A stretch of DNA of 64,000 bases from Kitasatospora sp. NBC_01266 (GCF_036242395.1 NZ_CP108458.1:806001-870000), one strand, 5' to 3'. Counted from the first letter of the stretch, positions 1 through 8,191 are shown. Numbers and translations are program-made. Notes: generated by a model from the letters alone, not told the origin.

Positions 1-516
1 CTCGTCCTGGACCGGGACCTGCCCACCACCTCGGGCGACGAGGTCTGCCGCCGGCTCGCGGGCCGCGCCGACGCGCCGATGATCCTGATGCTCACCGCCC
101 TGTCCGGCACCGGCGACCGCATCGACGGCCTCACCCTGGGCGCCGACGACTACCTCGGCAAGCCCTTCTCGTTCGCCGAACTCACCCTGCGGATCCAGGC
201 GCTGGGCCGCCGGCGCCGCTCGCACACCGCCCTGCTCAGCCACGGCGACCTGACCATGGACACCCTGCGCCGCACCGTCCACCGGGCCGGTCGCCCGATC
301 ACCCTGACCGCCAAGGAGTTCACCGTCCTCCAGGTCCTGCTGGCCGCCGACGGCGCCGTCCTCAGCCAGGAGCAGCTCCTCGACCGCGCCTGGGACGAAC
401 ACGCCGACCCCTTCACCAACACGGTGCGCGTCACCGTCAACCGCCTGCGCCGCAAGCTCGGCCCGCCGGAGCTGGTGGAGACCCTGGTCGGCGCCGGCTA
501 CCGGATCACCCCATGA
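1..516 (+). CDS. OmpR/PhoB-family response regulator (5' end outside the window)
   Basis: DNA-binding half of a two-component system. The reading frame is open from base 1, so the gene starts before the window. The visible part begins inside the receiver domain: LVLDRDLP contains the likely phospho-acceptor Asp (codon 4), and LGKPFSFAEL carries the conserved receiver Lys. After a short linker comes a winged-helix Trans_Reg_C domain ending in VRVTVNRLRRKLG and GAGYRI, both typical of the family. The stop codon overlaps the start of the downstream kinase (ATGA), so the two are translationally coupled and almost certainly cognate. The signal sensed cannot be read from this sequence. Confidence 0.95.
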   Translation, partial: LVLDRDLPTTSGDEVCRRLAGRADAPMILMLTALSGTGDRIDGLTLGADDYLGKPFSFAELTLRIQALGRRRRSHTALLSHGDLTMDTLRRTVHRAGRPITLTAKEFTVLQVLLAADGAVLSQEQLLDRAWDEHADPFTNTVRVTVNRLRRKLGPPELVETLVGAGYRITP

Positions 517-1703
517 CCACGCCGAAGCGACACCTGCTCCCCGAGTGGCTCCGCCACCCGCCGCTCACCATCCGCACCCGCCTGACCCTCACCTTCGCCG
601 CGCTGTTCACGGTGGGCGGCACCGTCCTGCTCTTCGCCCTCACCGCCGCCTTCTACCGGGCGATCTTCCAGCCGCTGCCGCGACGCCTGGTCCCCAGCCA
701 ACTCGACCCCGACCACGACCACATCGTCGGCCTGAGCGACCAGATCCGCGACGCCGCCGCCTCCCACCTGCTGCGCGACGCCGTCCTGCTGCTGCTCCTG
801 GTGGTCACCGTCTCCGCCCTGCTGGGCTGGTGGATCGCCGGCCGGATGCTGCGGCCCATCGCCGCCGTCACGGCGGCGGCCCGCCGCGCCACCGACGCCA
901 CCTTGCACGAACGCCTGAACCTGTCCGGGCCGCCCGACGAACTCAAGGAACTCGGCGACACCTTCGACGAGATGCTCGAACGCCTCGACACCGCCTTCGC
1001 CGCCCAACGGCGCTTCGTCGCCAACGCCAGCCACGAACTGCGCACCCCCCTCGCCGTGACCCGCACCGCCGTCGAGGTCACCCTCGCCAAACCCGCCCCC
1101 ACCGACAGCCAGTGGCGCACCATGGCCCAGGACGTCGCCCACTCCACCGAGAAGGCGCAGCGCCTGATCGAGGCCCTGCTGGTGTTGGCCCGCTCCGAAC
1201 AGCGCGTCACCGACCTCGAGGACGACGACCTCGCCGACATCACCGCCGAGGCCCTCGACCGCGTCACCACCCGGGCCCGCGCCCACGGCCTGCGCCTGGT
1301 CACCGACCTGGCCCCCGCACCCCTGCGCGGCAACCTCGCGCTGCTGGACATCGCGGTCACCAACCTGCTGGAGAACGCGGTCAAGTACAACACCGACGGC
1401 GGGCTGCTCCAGGTGACCACCCGCCGGCCGGAAGCCGGTGCCTGGGCCGAGTTGACCGTGCTCAACGACGGACCGCCGCTGGCCGCCGGGACGGTGTACC
1501 AGCTCTTCGAGCCGTTCCACCGCGGCGAGCACACCCGCCTCACCGCCACCGCGCCCACCCCCGACGGCGCGGGCCTGGGCCTGTCCATCGTCCGGGCCGT
1601 CACCCAGGCCCACCACGGACGCCTGCGGGCCCTCGCCCGGCCCGAAGGAGGCCTGGCCGTCACCATCCAGCTCCCCGCGGCGGGCCCCGAATCGAGCCAT
1701 TGA
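513..1703 (+). CDS. Sensor histidine kinase
   Basis: Membrane kinase partner of the preceding response regulator, 396 aa. There are two membrane segments (about residues 27-50 and 90-112) flanking a short extracytoplasmic loop of about 40 residues, then a HAMP linker. The HisKA box is NASHELRTPL with phospho-His174, and the HATPase domain shows an N-box (NLLENAVKYN) and a G-box (GAGLGLSIV). The small external loop suggests sensing in or near the membrane rather than by a large ligand domain. The start is the ATG inside the regulator's stop (ATGA). A TGACG-N3-CGTCA palindrome lies just downstream. Confidence 0.95.
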   Translation: MTTPKRHLLPEWLRHPPLTIRTRLTLTFAALFTVGGTVLLFALTAAFYRAIFQPLPRRLVPSQLDPDHDHIVGLSDQIRDAAASHLLRDAVLLLLLVVTVSALLGWWIAGRMLRPIAAVTAAARRATDATLHERLNLSGPPDELKELGDTFDEMLERLDTAFAAQRRFVANASHELRTPLAVTRTAVEVTLAKPAPTDSQWRTMAQDVAHSTEKAQRLIEALLVLARSEQRVTDLEDDDLADITAEALDRVTTRARAHGLRLVTDLAPAPLRGNLALLDIAVTNLLENAVKYNTDGGLLQVTTRRPEAGAWAELTVLNDGPPLAAGTVYQLFEPFHRGEHTRLTATAPTPDGAGLGLSIVRAVTQAHHGRLRALARPEGGLAVTIQLPAAGPESSH

Positions 1704-1712
1704 CAGGGCTGC

Positions 1713-1725
1713 TGACGATGCGTCA
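1713..1725. repeat. TGACG-ATG-CGTCA palindrome after the kinase stop
   Basis: A 13-bp inverted repeat with perfect 5-bp arms begins 9 bp after the kinase stop codon. Similar palindromes lie at or just after stop codons at 40189, 45980 and 60661, with a TGACA/TGTCA variant at 10787. The position suggests a 3'-end or transcript-processing role rather than an operator, but this is inference. Confidence 0.6.
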
Positions 1726-1827
1726 GAACGCGCCCCCTGGTGCACCGCTCATCCCGCGCACCGTCCGCGCGGGCTAGGATCTGTGCGAATCCGACCGCAC
1801 TGCACCATGCCCGCACGGGAGCGACGA

Positions 1828-2217
1828 ATGGACAGTACAGCGCTGGACGTGGCCCTGGTCTTCCGCGACCCGGACGGCCCCGAAGTCGCCGACCGCGACA
1901 TGGAGTTCCTGCTCGACGAGATCCGGCAGCTCGACGTGCTGCGGCTGGCCCACGCGGCCGCGCCCGCACCGCCCCCGGGAACGCGGGCCGCCGACGCCTC
2001 GGTCTTCGGCTCGGTGCTGCTGGGCCTCGCCGGGGCCCCCGCGCTGAAGTCCCTGATCCTGCTGGCGCAGGACTGGCTGGCCCGCCGCAACGGCGGAACG
2101 ATCGACCTCAAGGTCGGCGACGACGAGCTCCACCTGACCTCCGTCTCCCGCGCCGACCAACGGCTGGCCATCGAGGCGTTCGTCGCGCGGGCCGCGCAGC
2201 CGTCCAGCGATGAGTAG
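1828..2217 (+). CDS. EACC1-like effector-associated constant component
   Basis: Small protein of 129 aa. Its N-terminus starts MDSTALDVALVF and includes a DMEFLLDEIRQLDVLRLA segment. A hydrophobic helix (LKSLILLAQDWLARR) follows, then a strand pair around IDLKVGDDELHLTSVS. This pattern matches EACC1 proteins, which in actinobacteria sit beside caspase-like or trypsin-like effectors in predicted NTP-independent or NTP-dependent conflict systems. Family membership is judged from pattern memory, not a search. The ATG at 1828 is chosen because GGGAG lies 9 bp upstream. A TAGGAT hexamer at 1775-1780 could be a -10. The end overlaps the caspase gene by 8 bp, showing coupling. Confidence 0.7.
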   Translation: MDSTALDVALVFRDPDGPEVADRDMEFLLDEIRQLDVLRLAHAAAPAPPPGTRAADASVFGSVLLGLAGAPALKSLILLAQDWLARRNGGTIDLKVGDDELHLTSVSRADQRLAIEAFVARAAQPSSDE

Positions 2218-3775
2218 GCGGGCGCTGATCCTGGTCAACCAGGCGCACGAGGACGCGCGGTTCGCCGAGTTACCCGGCGCCGTGGCCGACGCGGAGCAGC
2301 TCAGTGCGGTGCTGCGGGACCCGGGCATCGGGGCTTTCGAGGTCGCCGTCGTCCTGAACCGGTCGGCGCGCACCTGGCACAAGGAGATCCAGCGGTTCTT
2401 CGCCGAGGCCGAGCGGGACGACATCCTGCTGCTGCACCTGTCGTGCCACGGACGCAAGGACCGGCGCAACCGCCTGCACTTCGTCGCCAGGGACAGCGAG
2501 TTCGACATGCTGGAAGCGACCTCGGTGAGCGCCGAGTTCCTCGCCGACTGCATGGAGCAGAGCCGCAGCCGGTGCACCGTCCTGCTCCTCGACTGCTGCT
2601 ACAGCGGGGCGTTCACCAAGGGCCTGCGCAGCCGCGGCGAGCCGGAGGTGGACCTGGGAGAGACCTTCCAGGGCAGCGGACGCGTCGTCATCACCTCCTC
2701 GACGGCCTTGCAGTACAGCTACGAATCGGAGCTGTCCAGCCGCCGGGCCGACCAGCCCTCCGTGTTCACCGCCGCCGTCGTGGACGGACTGCGCAGCGGG
2801 GACGCGGACTTGGACCAGGACGGCTACGTCAGCGTCGACGATCTCTACCTCTTCATCGCCACCCGGGTGCCGGAGCAGGTCCCCGATCAGACCCCCACGT
2901 TGAGTGTGACCTCCGTCGACGGCCGGATCCGCCTGGCGCGCAACCCCAACGGTGCCCGGACGCACCCGACTGCCGCCCAGGCAGGCGACGGTGAGGAGCA
3001 GCGCCGCCGGCTGGCGGCGGCGGAGCAGCGGGCCGAGGAGTTGCGCGGCGAGGCCCTCGGGCTGCAGGCGCAGGCCGACGAACTGGCCGAGCAGGTCCGT
3101 GCCAAGGAGCGCGAGGTCGCCCGGCACCGGACGCTGCGGGCCCGGGCATTGGAGGTGCTGGCCCCGATCGCGACCTGGCTGGTGACGGTGACCGCGTCCG
3201 CCGCCGGGCTCTGGACGGCCTCCCTGTGGGCGGTCGGCTTCGTGCTGCCCGGGTCGGCCGGGCAACGGGTGCTGGCACTGCTGCTGTGCGGGACGGTTCA
3301 GACGGTCGGCACGATGGTGTCGACCCTGCCCGCCGTGCTGCTGGCGGTGTTCGGGTTCGGCTGGGTCTGGGCCAGGATCGCGGACGCGGAACTCCTGGAC
3401 GGGTACAACCCGGTGCGGGTACGGGTCGCGGCGGTGGCCGGGCTGGTCCTCGCCGGCGCCCTCGCGCTGGCCGCGGTCGTGGCCGCGGTCAGCCAACTGC
3501 CCACCCTGGTGCTGCGGCTGGGCGCCTGGCTGGCCCGCGCGGCCGGCCTGCGGGTCGTCGCCCCCACCGGCTGGGACGGCTTCCTCACGGCACTCTCCCC
3601 GTTGGCGGCGGTGATGTTCTGCACGTTCCTGCTCGGCCTCGTCATCCCGGCCCGCACGGACATCGGGGAGAACGACCCCACGCTGATCAGCGGCACCCGG
3701 CAGGGCCGGCGCTGGGCGCTGGGCCCGTTCTTCCGCGAGGACTACGTCTCGATGACCTGGCACCAGGACGACTAG
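2210..3775 (+). CDS. Caspase-family (peptidase C14) protein with coiled coil and membrane domain
   Basis: 521-aa protein. An N-terminal caspase-like domain (about 1-240) carries the catalytic pair: His80 in LSCHGRKD and Cys130 in LLLDCCYSGAF. A charged coiled coil (about 250-305, rich in E/R/A heptads) leads to four or five hydrophobic segments (about 314-500), so the protease domain is probably tethered to the membrane. A helical DxDxDG stretch (DADLDQDGYVSVDDLY) resembles a dockerin or EF-hand-like loop. It overlaps the EACC1-like gene, its likely partner. By analogy with related families it may cleave a target upon infection or stress, but neither target nor trigger is visible here. Confidence 0.88.
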   Translation: MSRRALILVNQAHEDARFAELPGAVADAEQLSAVLRDPGIGAFEVAVVLNRSARTWHKEIQRFFAEAERDDILLLHLSCHGRKDRRNRLHFVARDSEFDMLEATSVSAEFLADCMEQSRSRCTVLLLDCCYSGAFTKGLRSRGEPEVDLGETFQGSGRVVITSSTALQYSYESELSSRRADQPSVFTAAVVDGLRSGDADLDQDGYVSVDDLYLFIATRVPEQVPDQTPTLSVTSVDGRIRLARNPNGARTHPTAAQAGDGEEQRRRLAAAEQRAEELRGEALGLQAQADELAEQVRAKEREVARHRTLRARALEVLAPIATWLVTVTASAAGLWTASLWAVGFVLPGSAGQRVLALLLCGTVQTVGTMVSTLPAVLLAVFGFGWVWARIADAELLDGYNPVRVRVAAVAGLVLAGALALAAVVAAVSQLPTLVLRLGAWLARAAGLRVVAPTGWDGFLTALSPLAAVMFCTFLLGLVIPARTDIGENDPTLISGTRQGRRWALGPFFREDYVSMTWHQDD

Positions 3776-3969
3776 GGCCGCACCCGGTTCCATGGTGGGC
3801 TCGGCCGCATCCGGCCGGCCGGGCACGAAGCCAATTACCGCAACCAACAGCCGGAACCGCAGCTCACAGCCACGACCCGGAGTCCCCGAAAACCCACAGC
3901 GGTTCAAATCGGGCAATCGGGATAACGATGCATCAATCTCACACGTGGTCAGACGCCACTGCTGAACTC

Positions 3970-3998
3970 TTGCCGCGCACATGGCACGTTGCTAGATT
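3970..3998 (+). promoter_or_regulatory. Predicted sigma70-type promoter for the P450 cluster
   Basis: TTGCCG at 3970-3975 and TAGATT at 3993-3998 are separated by exactly 17 bp, in an AT-richer stretch. This is a good match to vegetative streptomycete promoters (TTGAC-N17-TAnnnT). It points toward the P450 gene about 330 bp downstream. Confidence 0.55.
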
Positions 3999-4170
3999 CA
4001 TTGTACGTAATCCGCACGAACTACAGGTAGCCGAAGCCGGGTCAGGCATCCGGTTGGCCGGCCTGTCTTTCAACGTTCAGTGCCGTCCGTAGATTCCGCG
4101 TCCCTTCCGCGCTCTCTCGTTGCGCTCACCTCGTTGCGCTCGCCTCGTTCCGTGCGCCGCGCTCACGCGT

Positions 4171-4270
4171 TCTCGTCCTGCGCGTTCCGTTCCGCGTTTG
4201 CGTTCCACGCGTATCCGTTCCACGCGTATCCGTTCCGCGTGTTGTTCCGCGCGTTCGGTTCCGCGCGTCC
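4171..4270. repeat. TTCCGCG / CGTATCCGTTCCACG simple repeats
   Basis: Imperfect tandem copies of CGTTCC plus ACGCG/GCG units, including a perfect 15-bp direct duplication (CCGTTCCACGCGTAT twice) near 4207-4237. The tract lies in the presumed 5' leader of the P450 gene. No function is evident. Confidence 0.6.
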
Positions 4271-4335
4271 AGGGAATCCCGTACGTTCCGGCGAACTCCG
4301 CATGCCTACCGGAAACAGCGACCCATAGGGGCACG

Positions 4336-5496
4336 ATGACCGTGGCGCCACACTACGACCCGCTCGACCCGGCCATGCTGGAAGACCCTTACCAACACTA
4401 CGCCGACCTGCGGGAGAACCACCCGATCTTCTGGCACGAGGGCATGAAGTCCTGGGTGGTGACCCGCTATCAGGACTGCCGTGACGTGCTGCGCAACAAC
4501 GAGCTCTTCGCTCGCGACCGGCGCCGGGTGGGCGAGGAGATTCCGGAGTTCCGGCAGAGCCTGCAGACCCTGGATCCACCGTCGCAGGCACCACTGCGCA
4601 GCCTGATCATGAACGCGTTCCGGGCGCAGGACCTCGACGCGGTGGGCCGCCGCGCCCGGGGGCGGATCCAGCAGTTGTTCAAGGATCTTGCCGAGCGGGA
4701 TTCCTTCGACTGGATGAGTGAGGTCGCGGCGCCGGTGGCGCTGTCGATCACGGCGGACCTGCTCGGTGTTCCGGAGCCGGATCCGGGCTACTACGCCGAG
4801 ATTTCCGAGGGAATCGCGCAGCGGATGGACGCGGGCCTGAAGCCGGCGAACATCGAACAGGGCGACCGGGCCCGCAACCAGCTCAACGCCCTCGCGGAGG
4901 AATGGTTCGCGGGTGAGGACCGCCCCGGGGTCCTGAAGGACATCAAGGACCGTGCCGCCGAGGCCCGGATGCCGATGCACTACATCAGCAACAGCACCGG
5001 CATGATGTTCAACGCGAGCTACGGGACGGTCTTCGCGACCGCCGGCAACGCGGTGCTGACGCTGCTCCAACACCCGTGGGCGCTGGAACGGCTGCGTGAC
5101 GAGCGGCTGCTCGGCACCGGCGTCGACGAGCTGGTCCGGTACGACGGCCCCGCCCAGGGGACCAGCCGGGTCGCGACCCGCACCACCGAGATCCAAGGGA
5201 CCACCATCGAGCCCGGCCAGATCGTGCTGACGCTGCTGGCCGCGGCCAATCGGGACCCCCGCGAGTTCCCGCGTCCGGACGAACTCGTCCTGGACCGCAC
5301 GCCCAACCGCCACCTGGGGTTCGGCTGGGGAACCCACGCCTGTGTGGGGGCCATGTTCGGCCGGGTTGCCGTTCGCGAGCTCATCGTCTGCCTGCTGGCC
5401 GCTCCGCAGCGGCTGCGGTTGGCGGGTGAGCCGACGCGTCGCCCGACGGCGACGGTGCGCAGCCCGGGCCTGTTCCCGGTCACCTTCGACCGGTGA
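4336..5496 (+). CDS. Cytochrome P450, probable peptide cross-linking enzyme (biarylitide-type)
   Basis: Soluble bacterial P450 of 386 aa. The heme loop FGWGTHACVG places the thiolate at Cys336, and the K-helix ExxR is Glu265-Arg268. The I-helix is unusual: NASYGT (226-231) stands where most P450s have an AGxE/DT motif, so the acid of the acid-alcohol pair is replaced by Gly. A 5-codon minigene for MSYDH starts 37 bp after the stop. In known biarylitide clusters a P450 joins the Tyr and His side chains of pentapeptides such as MRYYH, and I infer the same role here on Y3 and H5. The start at ATG 4336 gives normal family length. A fusion to the upstream open frame would only add low-complexity sequence. 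Confidence 0.88.
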   Translation: MTVAPHYDPLDPAMLEDPYQHYADLRENHPIFWHEGMKSWVVTRYQDCRDVLRNNELFARDRRRVGEEIPEFRQSLQTLDPPSQAPLRSLIMNAFRAQDLDAVGRRARGRIQQLFKDLAERDSFDWMSEVAAPVALSITADLLGVPEPDPGYYAEISEGIAQRMDAGLKPANIEQGDRARNQLNALAEEWFAGEDRPGVLKDIKDRAAEARMPMHYISNSTGMMFNASYGTVFATAGNAVLTLLQHPWALERLRDERLLGTGVDELVRYDGPAQGTSRVATRTTEIQGTTIEPGQIVLTLLAAANRDPREFPRPDELVLDRTPNRHLGFGWGTHACVGAMFGRVAVRELIVCLLAAPQRLRLAGEPTRRPTATVRSPGLFPVTFDR

Positions 5497-5533
5497 ACGA
5501 CAGCCCGACCAGCCCGGAGAGGAGGGGTGCGCC

Positions 5534-5551
5534 ATGAGCTACGACCACTGA
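5534..5551 (+). CDS. Pentapeptide minigene MSYDH, putative RiPP precursor
   Basis: An 18-bp ORF, ATG through TGA, encodes Met-Ser-Tyr-Asp-His. It is preceded by a strong purine-rich ribosome-binding site (GGAGAGGAGG, with the core GGAGG at 5521-5525 and 8 nt of spacing), and it follows the P450 stop by 37 bp. The M-x-Y-x-H layout equals that of biarylitide precursors (MRYYH, MRYLH), where a P450 forms a Tyr-His biaryl bond and the first two residues are removed. The expected core is therefore the tripeptide Y-D-H. A 13-bp-stem hairpin starts 22 bp after the stop. Five codons can arise by chance, but the ribosome-binding site, the position and the adjacent P450 together are persuasive. Confidence 0.78.
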   Translation: MSYDH

Positions 5552-5573
5552 ACCCGTGCCTGAGAAGGGCGGG

Positions 5574-5604
5574 GACCGGGCACGGCCCGGCGCCGTGCCC
5601 GGTC
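5574..5604 (+). terminator. GC-rich hairpin after the pentapeptide minigene
   Basis: A perfect 13-bp inverted repeat (left arm 5574-5586, right arm 5592-5604) with a 5-nt loop, no U-tract. It lies between the minigene and the amidinotransferase, so it may act as a partial terminator or RNA stabiliser. Either would make the P450/precursor RNA more abundant than the downstream tailoring genes. Confidence 0.6.
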
Positions 5605-5667
5605 ACTGTTCCCCGGTCCCCGGTCCCCGCTAGACATCTGTTTCGCACTCGCACGAAAGGCTGGTCC

Positions 5668-6813
5668 ATGCAGCTGAACAGCCATGACGAGTGGTCGCCG
5701 CTGAAGGAGATCATCGTCGGGTCCGCCGCGAACTACACCTCGCACGACCGCGAGCTCTCCTTCGACCTGTTCTTCCACGAGAACCTCTTCCGCTCGGACT
5801 GGGCCTACCCGCGGCTTCGGCAGGGGCACACGGAGTCGCTCGGGGAGCGCTCATGGCGGATCAAGCAGCAGTACGTGGAGGAGCTGAACGAGGATGTCGA
5901 GGGCCTGGCCAGGACCCTCGCCGGGCTCGGCGTCACCGTGCACCGGCCGCTCCCGCTGCCGCCGGACGCCGCACCGATCGCCGGCTTCGGCTGGAGCGCT
6001 GCCCCGGTACCCCCGCTGAACCTGCGGGACAACACGCTGATCCTCGGTGACGAGATCGTCGAGACCCCGCCGGCCATCCGCTCGCGCTACCTGGAGACCC
6101 GGTTGCTGGCCCCGGTCTTCACCCGGTACTTCGAACTCGGCGCGAAGTGGACCACGATGCCGCGGCCGATCCTCACCGACGCCTCCTTCGACCTGTCCTA
6201 CGCGCGGGACACCGAGACCACGCTCGGCGGCCCCACCGAACCGATCGCGGACCCGCGGTCCTCCCCGTACGACGTCGGCTTCGAGATGATGCTCGACGGC
6301 GCCCAGTGCCTACGCCTCGGCCGCGACCTGATCGTCAACATCGCCAACGCCAACCACGCCGCCGCCTGCGACTGGCTGGAGCGGCACCTGCGCGGCACCT
6401 ACCGGGTCCACCGGGTCCACCGGATGAGCGACAACCACATCGACAGCATGCTGCTGGCGTTGCGCCCGGGGACGTTCCTGGCCCGCCACGAGGGCATCCG
6501 GGACCTGCTGCCCGCGCCGTTCAACACCTGGAAGGTGATCGTCCCGCCGCGGCCGAGCGAGACGCACTTCCCGGTCTACGACGACGGCGACCTGATCCTG
6601 ACGACGCCCTACATCGACCTCAACGTGCTGTCGGTCAGCCCGTCCGAGGTGCTGGTGAACGAGGACTGCGTGGAGCTGATCAAGACGCTGGAGCACGAGG
6701 GCTTCACGGTGATTCCGGTGCGGCACCGCCACCGCCGCCTGTTCGGCGGCGGATTCCACTGCTTCACGCTCGACACGGTGCGCGAGAGCACCCTCGAGGA
6801 CTACTCCGCCTGA
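5668..6813 (+). CDS. Glycine/inosamine amidinotransferase-family enzyme
   Basis: Transfers the amidino group of arginine to an amine, making a guanidino compound, by way of a covalent amidino-Cys intermediate. The 381-aa length is normal. The catalytic set is intact: Asp210 in MMLDGAQC, His257 in SDNHIDSMLL and Cys365 in GGGFHCFTLD, matching the Asp/His/Cys triad of vertebrate AGAT and bacterial StrB1-type enzymes. The start is ATG 5668, with GAAAGG upstream. The acceptor is unknown. With a PGM1-like ligase next door, a guanidino amino acid that caps the peptide, or direct guanidination of the peptide amine, are both reasonable inferences. Confidence 0.9.
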   Translation: MQLNSHDEWSPLKEIIVGSAANYTSHDRELSFDLFFHENLFRSDWAYPRLRQGHTESLGERSWRIKQQYVEELNEDVEGLARTLAGLGVTVHRPLPLPPDAAPIAGFGWSAAPVPPLNLRDNTLILGDEIVETPPAIRSRYLETRLLAPVFTRYFELGAKWTTMPRPILTDASFDLSYARDTETTLGGPTEPIADPRSSPYDVGFEMMLDGAQCLRLGRDLIVNIANANHAAACDWLERHLRGTYRVHRVHRMSDNHIDSMLLALRPGTFLARHEGIRDLLPAPFNTWKVIVPPRPSETHFPVYDDGDLILTTPYIDLNVLSVSPSEVLVNEDCVELIKTLEHEGFTVIPVRHRHRRLFGGGFHCFTLDTVRESTLEDYSA

Positions 6814-6865
6814 TGACCACGGCGCCCGAACGGCCGGGAACCGACGAGAAGGGAGGCGATGGCCC

Positions 6866-8191
6866 GTGAAGCTGCTGATCGCGAACGAGGTCGACCCGAT
6901 GCTGTCCTGGGTCGACTGGCGGACCTACTCGCAGCGGCTGCTCTGGTTCGCCAAGGACGGCGACGCGCTGGTCCTGCCGGGCATACCTGACGCCGCCTTC
7001 CTGCGGCACGTCGCCGGCCTCACCGGGGTGGATCCGCGGACGGTCTCGTTCCACGTGCCGCCGGCCGGCCGCTACCTGGGCAAGGTGGTGGACCCGTACA
7101 GCCTGCTCGACGAGAACTTCGTCTCCGGACTGGCGAAGGCACTCGCCGACAAGGCGGACCCGGTCACCGAGATCCTGTCGTGCTGGCCGAGCCCGGTGCT
7201 CCCGCAGCTGGCCGGGCGGTTGGGGCTGCGCCACCTGGTCGCGGGCGCCGACTTCATCGAGCAGGGCGGCGGCGACCTGGCCAACAGCAAGGCCACCTTC
7301 CGGGCGCTGGCGGCCGCGGCGAACGTTCCGATCACCCCCGGTGCGGTCTGCCACACGGCGCACGACGCCGAGCAGGCCCTGCCCCGGCTGCTGCGCGGCA
7401 CCGGCGTGGTCCTGGTGAAGCAGTCGCACAACGGCGCCGGTGCGGGCAACCAGCTGGTGGTGCGCGATGATTCGCACGCCACCGGTCATGTCGGGGCGAA
7501 GTTGCTGCACCGGCTCGAGCCGGGCCCCGAGGCGATCCGCGACTATCTCGCCGAGCACTGGGACTGGGCCTCCCAGGGCGGCCACTACCCCGTGGTCATC
7601 GAGGAGTTCAAGCCGGCCTCGCGCACCGTCTACCTCGAGTTCGTCGCCGACGACGCCGGGGTCAGGCACACCGCCACCGGTGAACTCGACTACCAGGAGC
7701 GCCGGTTGGTGCGTGAGTCGACACCGGCGCACGGCCTGTCGGTCCGGCTGCGCGCCGGGCTGCTCACCGCGGCCGCCCAACTGGCCGAGCAGTACCGGGC
7801 GATGGGCTACCGCGGCTACATGAGTGCCGACGCGATCGTCGACGGCGCGGGGGGCTTCGTCTTCACCGAGATGAACGCCCGGGTGACCGGCTCACTGCAC
7901 ATCTACGGGCCCATCGCGGGCGAGGTGGTCCGGGCCGACCAGGCGCCGCAGCGGACCGTCAGCCAGCACCGCACACCGGCCGGGTGGCAGCCGATGGCGC
8001 TGGAGGAGTTCCTCGCGGCGGCCGAGGAGGCCGGCTGCGGATACGACCCTGCTTGGCGGCGCGGCGTCCTGGTCGCCATGCCGCCGATGCCCGGAGTGCG
8101 CGGCGGCTTCGACTTCTGCGTCGTGCACGGCTCGAGCACGGAGGAGCAGGACATCCTCCGCGCACTCGACACCCGCCTGCGGGCCGAATGA
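6866..8191 (+). CDS. ATP-grasp peptide ligase, PGM1-like (pre-ATP-grasp type)
   Basis: 441 aa with a GTG start supported by GGGAGG about 9 bp upstream. An N-terminal pre-ATP-grasp region (about 1-120, MKLLIANEVDPMLSW) precedes an ATP-grasp core: the lysine strand GVVLVKQSHNGAGAGN and the metal-binding segment FTEMNARVTGS. Size and layout recall PGM1, the pheganomycin ligase, which couples a guanidino-acid starter to the amino end of a ribosomal peptide. Recognition is from memory of the family, so the subfamily is less certain than the fold. The stop overlaps the exporter start (ATGA). The likely role is joining a guanidino acid to the cross-linked peptide. Confidence 0.8.
   Translation: MKLLIANEVDPMLSWVDWRTYSQRLLWFAKDGDALVLPGIPDAAFLRHVAGLTGVDPRTVSFHVPPAGRYLGKVVDPYSLLDENFVSGLAKALADKADPVTEILSCWPSPVLPQLAGRLGLRHLVAGADFIEQGGGDLANSKATFRALAAAANVPITPGAVCHTAHDAEQALPRLLRGTGVVLVKQSHNGAGAGNQLVVRDDSHATGHVGAKLLHRLEPGPEAIRDYLAEHWDWASQGGHYPVVIEEFKPASRTVYLEFVADDAGVRHTATGELDYQERRLVRESTPAHGLSVRLRAGLLTAAAQLAEQYRAMGYRGYMSADAIVDGAGGFVFTEMNARVTGSLHIYGPIAGEVVRADQAPQRTVSQHRTPAGWQPMALEEFLAAAEEAGCGYDPAWRRGVLVAMPPMPGVRGGFDFCVVHGSSTEEQDILRALDTRLRAE

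Larger units (their letters stand above)
3776..4335. other. 560-bp gene-free region upstream of the P450 cluster
   Basis: This stretch is clearly lower in GC around 3890-4080 and holds a good promoter (3970-3998). A simple-repeat tract in TTCCGCG/CGTATC follows (about 4125-4270). Open frames exist on both strands across the repeat, but they encode low-complexity Arg/Glu- or Ser/Phe-rich peptides with no ribosome-binding site, so I do not call genes. If transcription starts near 4005, the P450 mRNA has a leader of about 330 nt. Confidence 0.6.

Noticed and set aside
3928..4092. Short frame MHQSHTWSDATAELL... upstream of the P450
   Set aside because: It spans the predicted promoter and lacks a ribosome-binding site, so it is likely chance.
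4077..4334. Arg/Glu-rich and Ser/Phe-rich open frames over the TTCCGCG repeat
   Set aside because: They arise from simple repeats, have no ribosome-binding site and no coding-like third-position bias.
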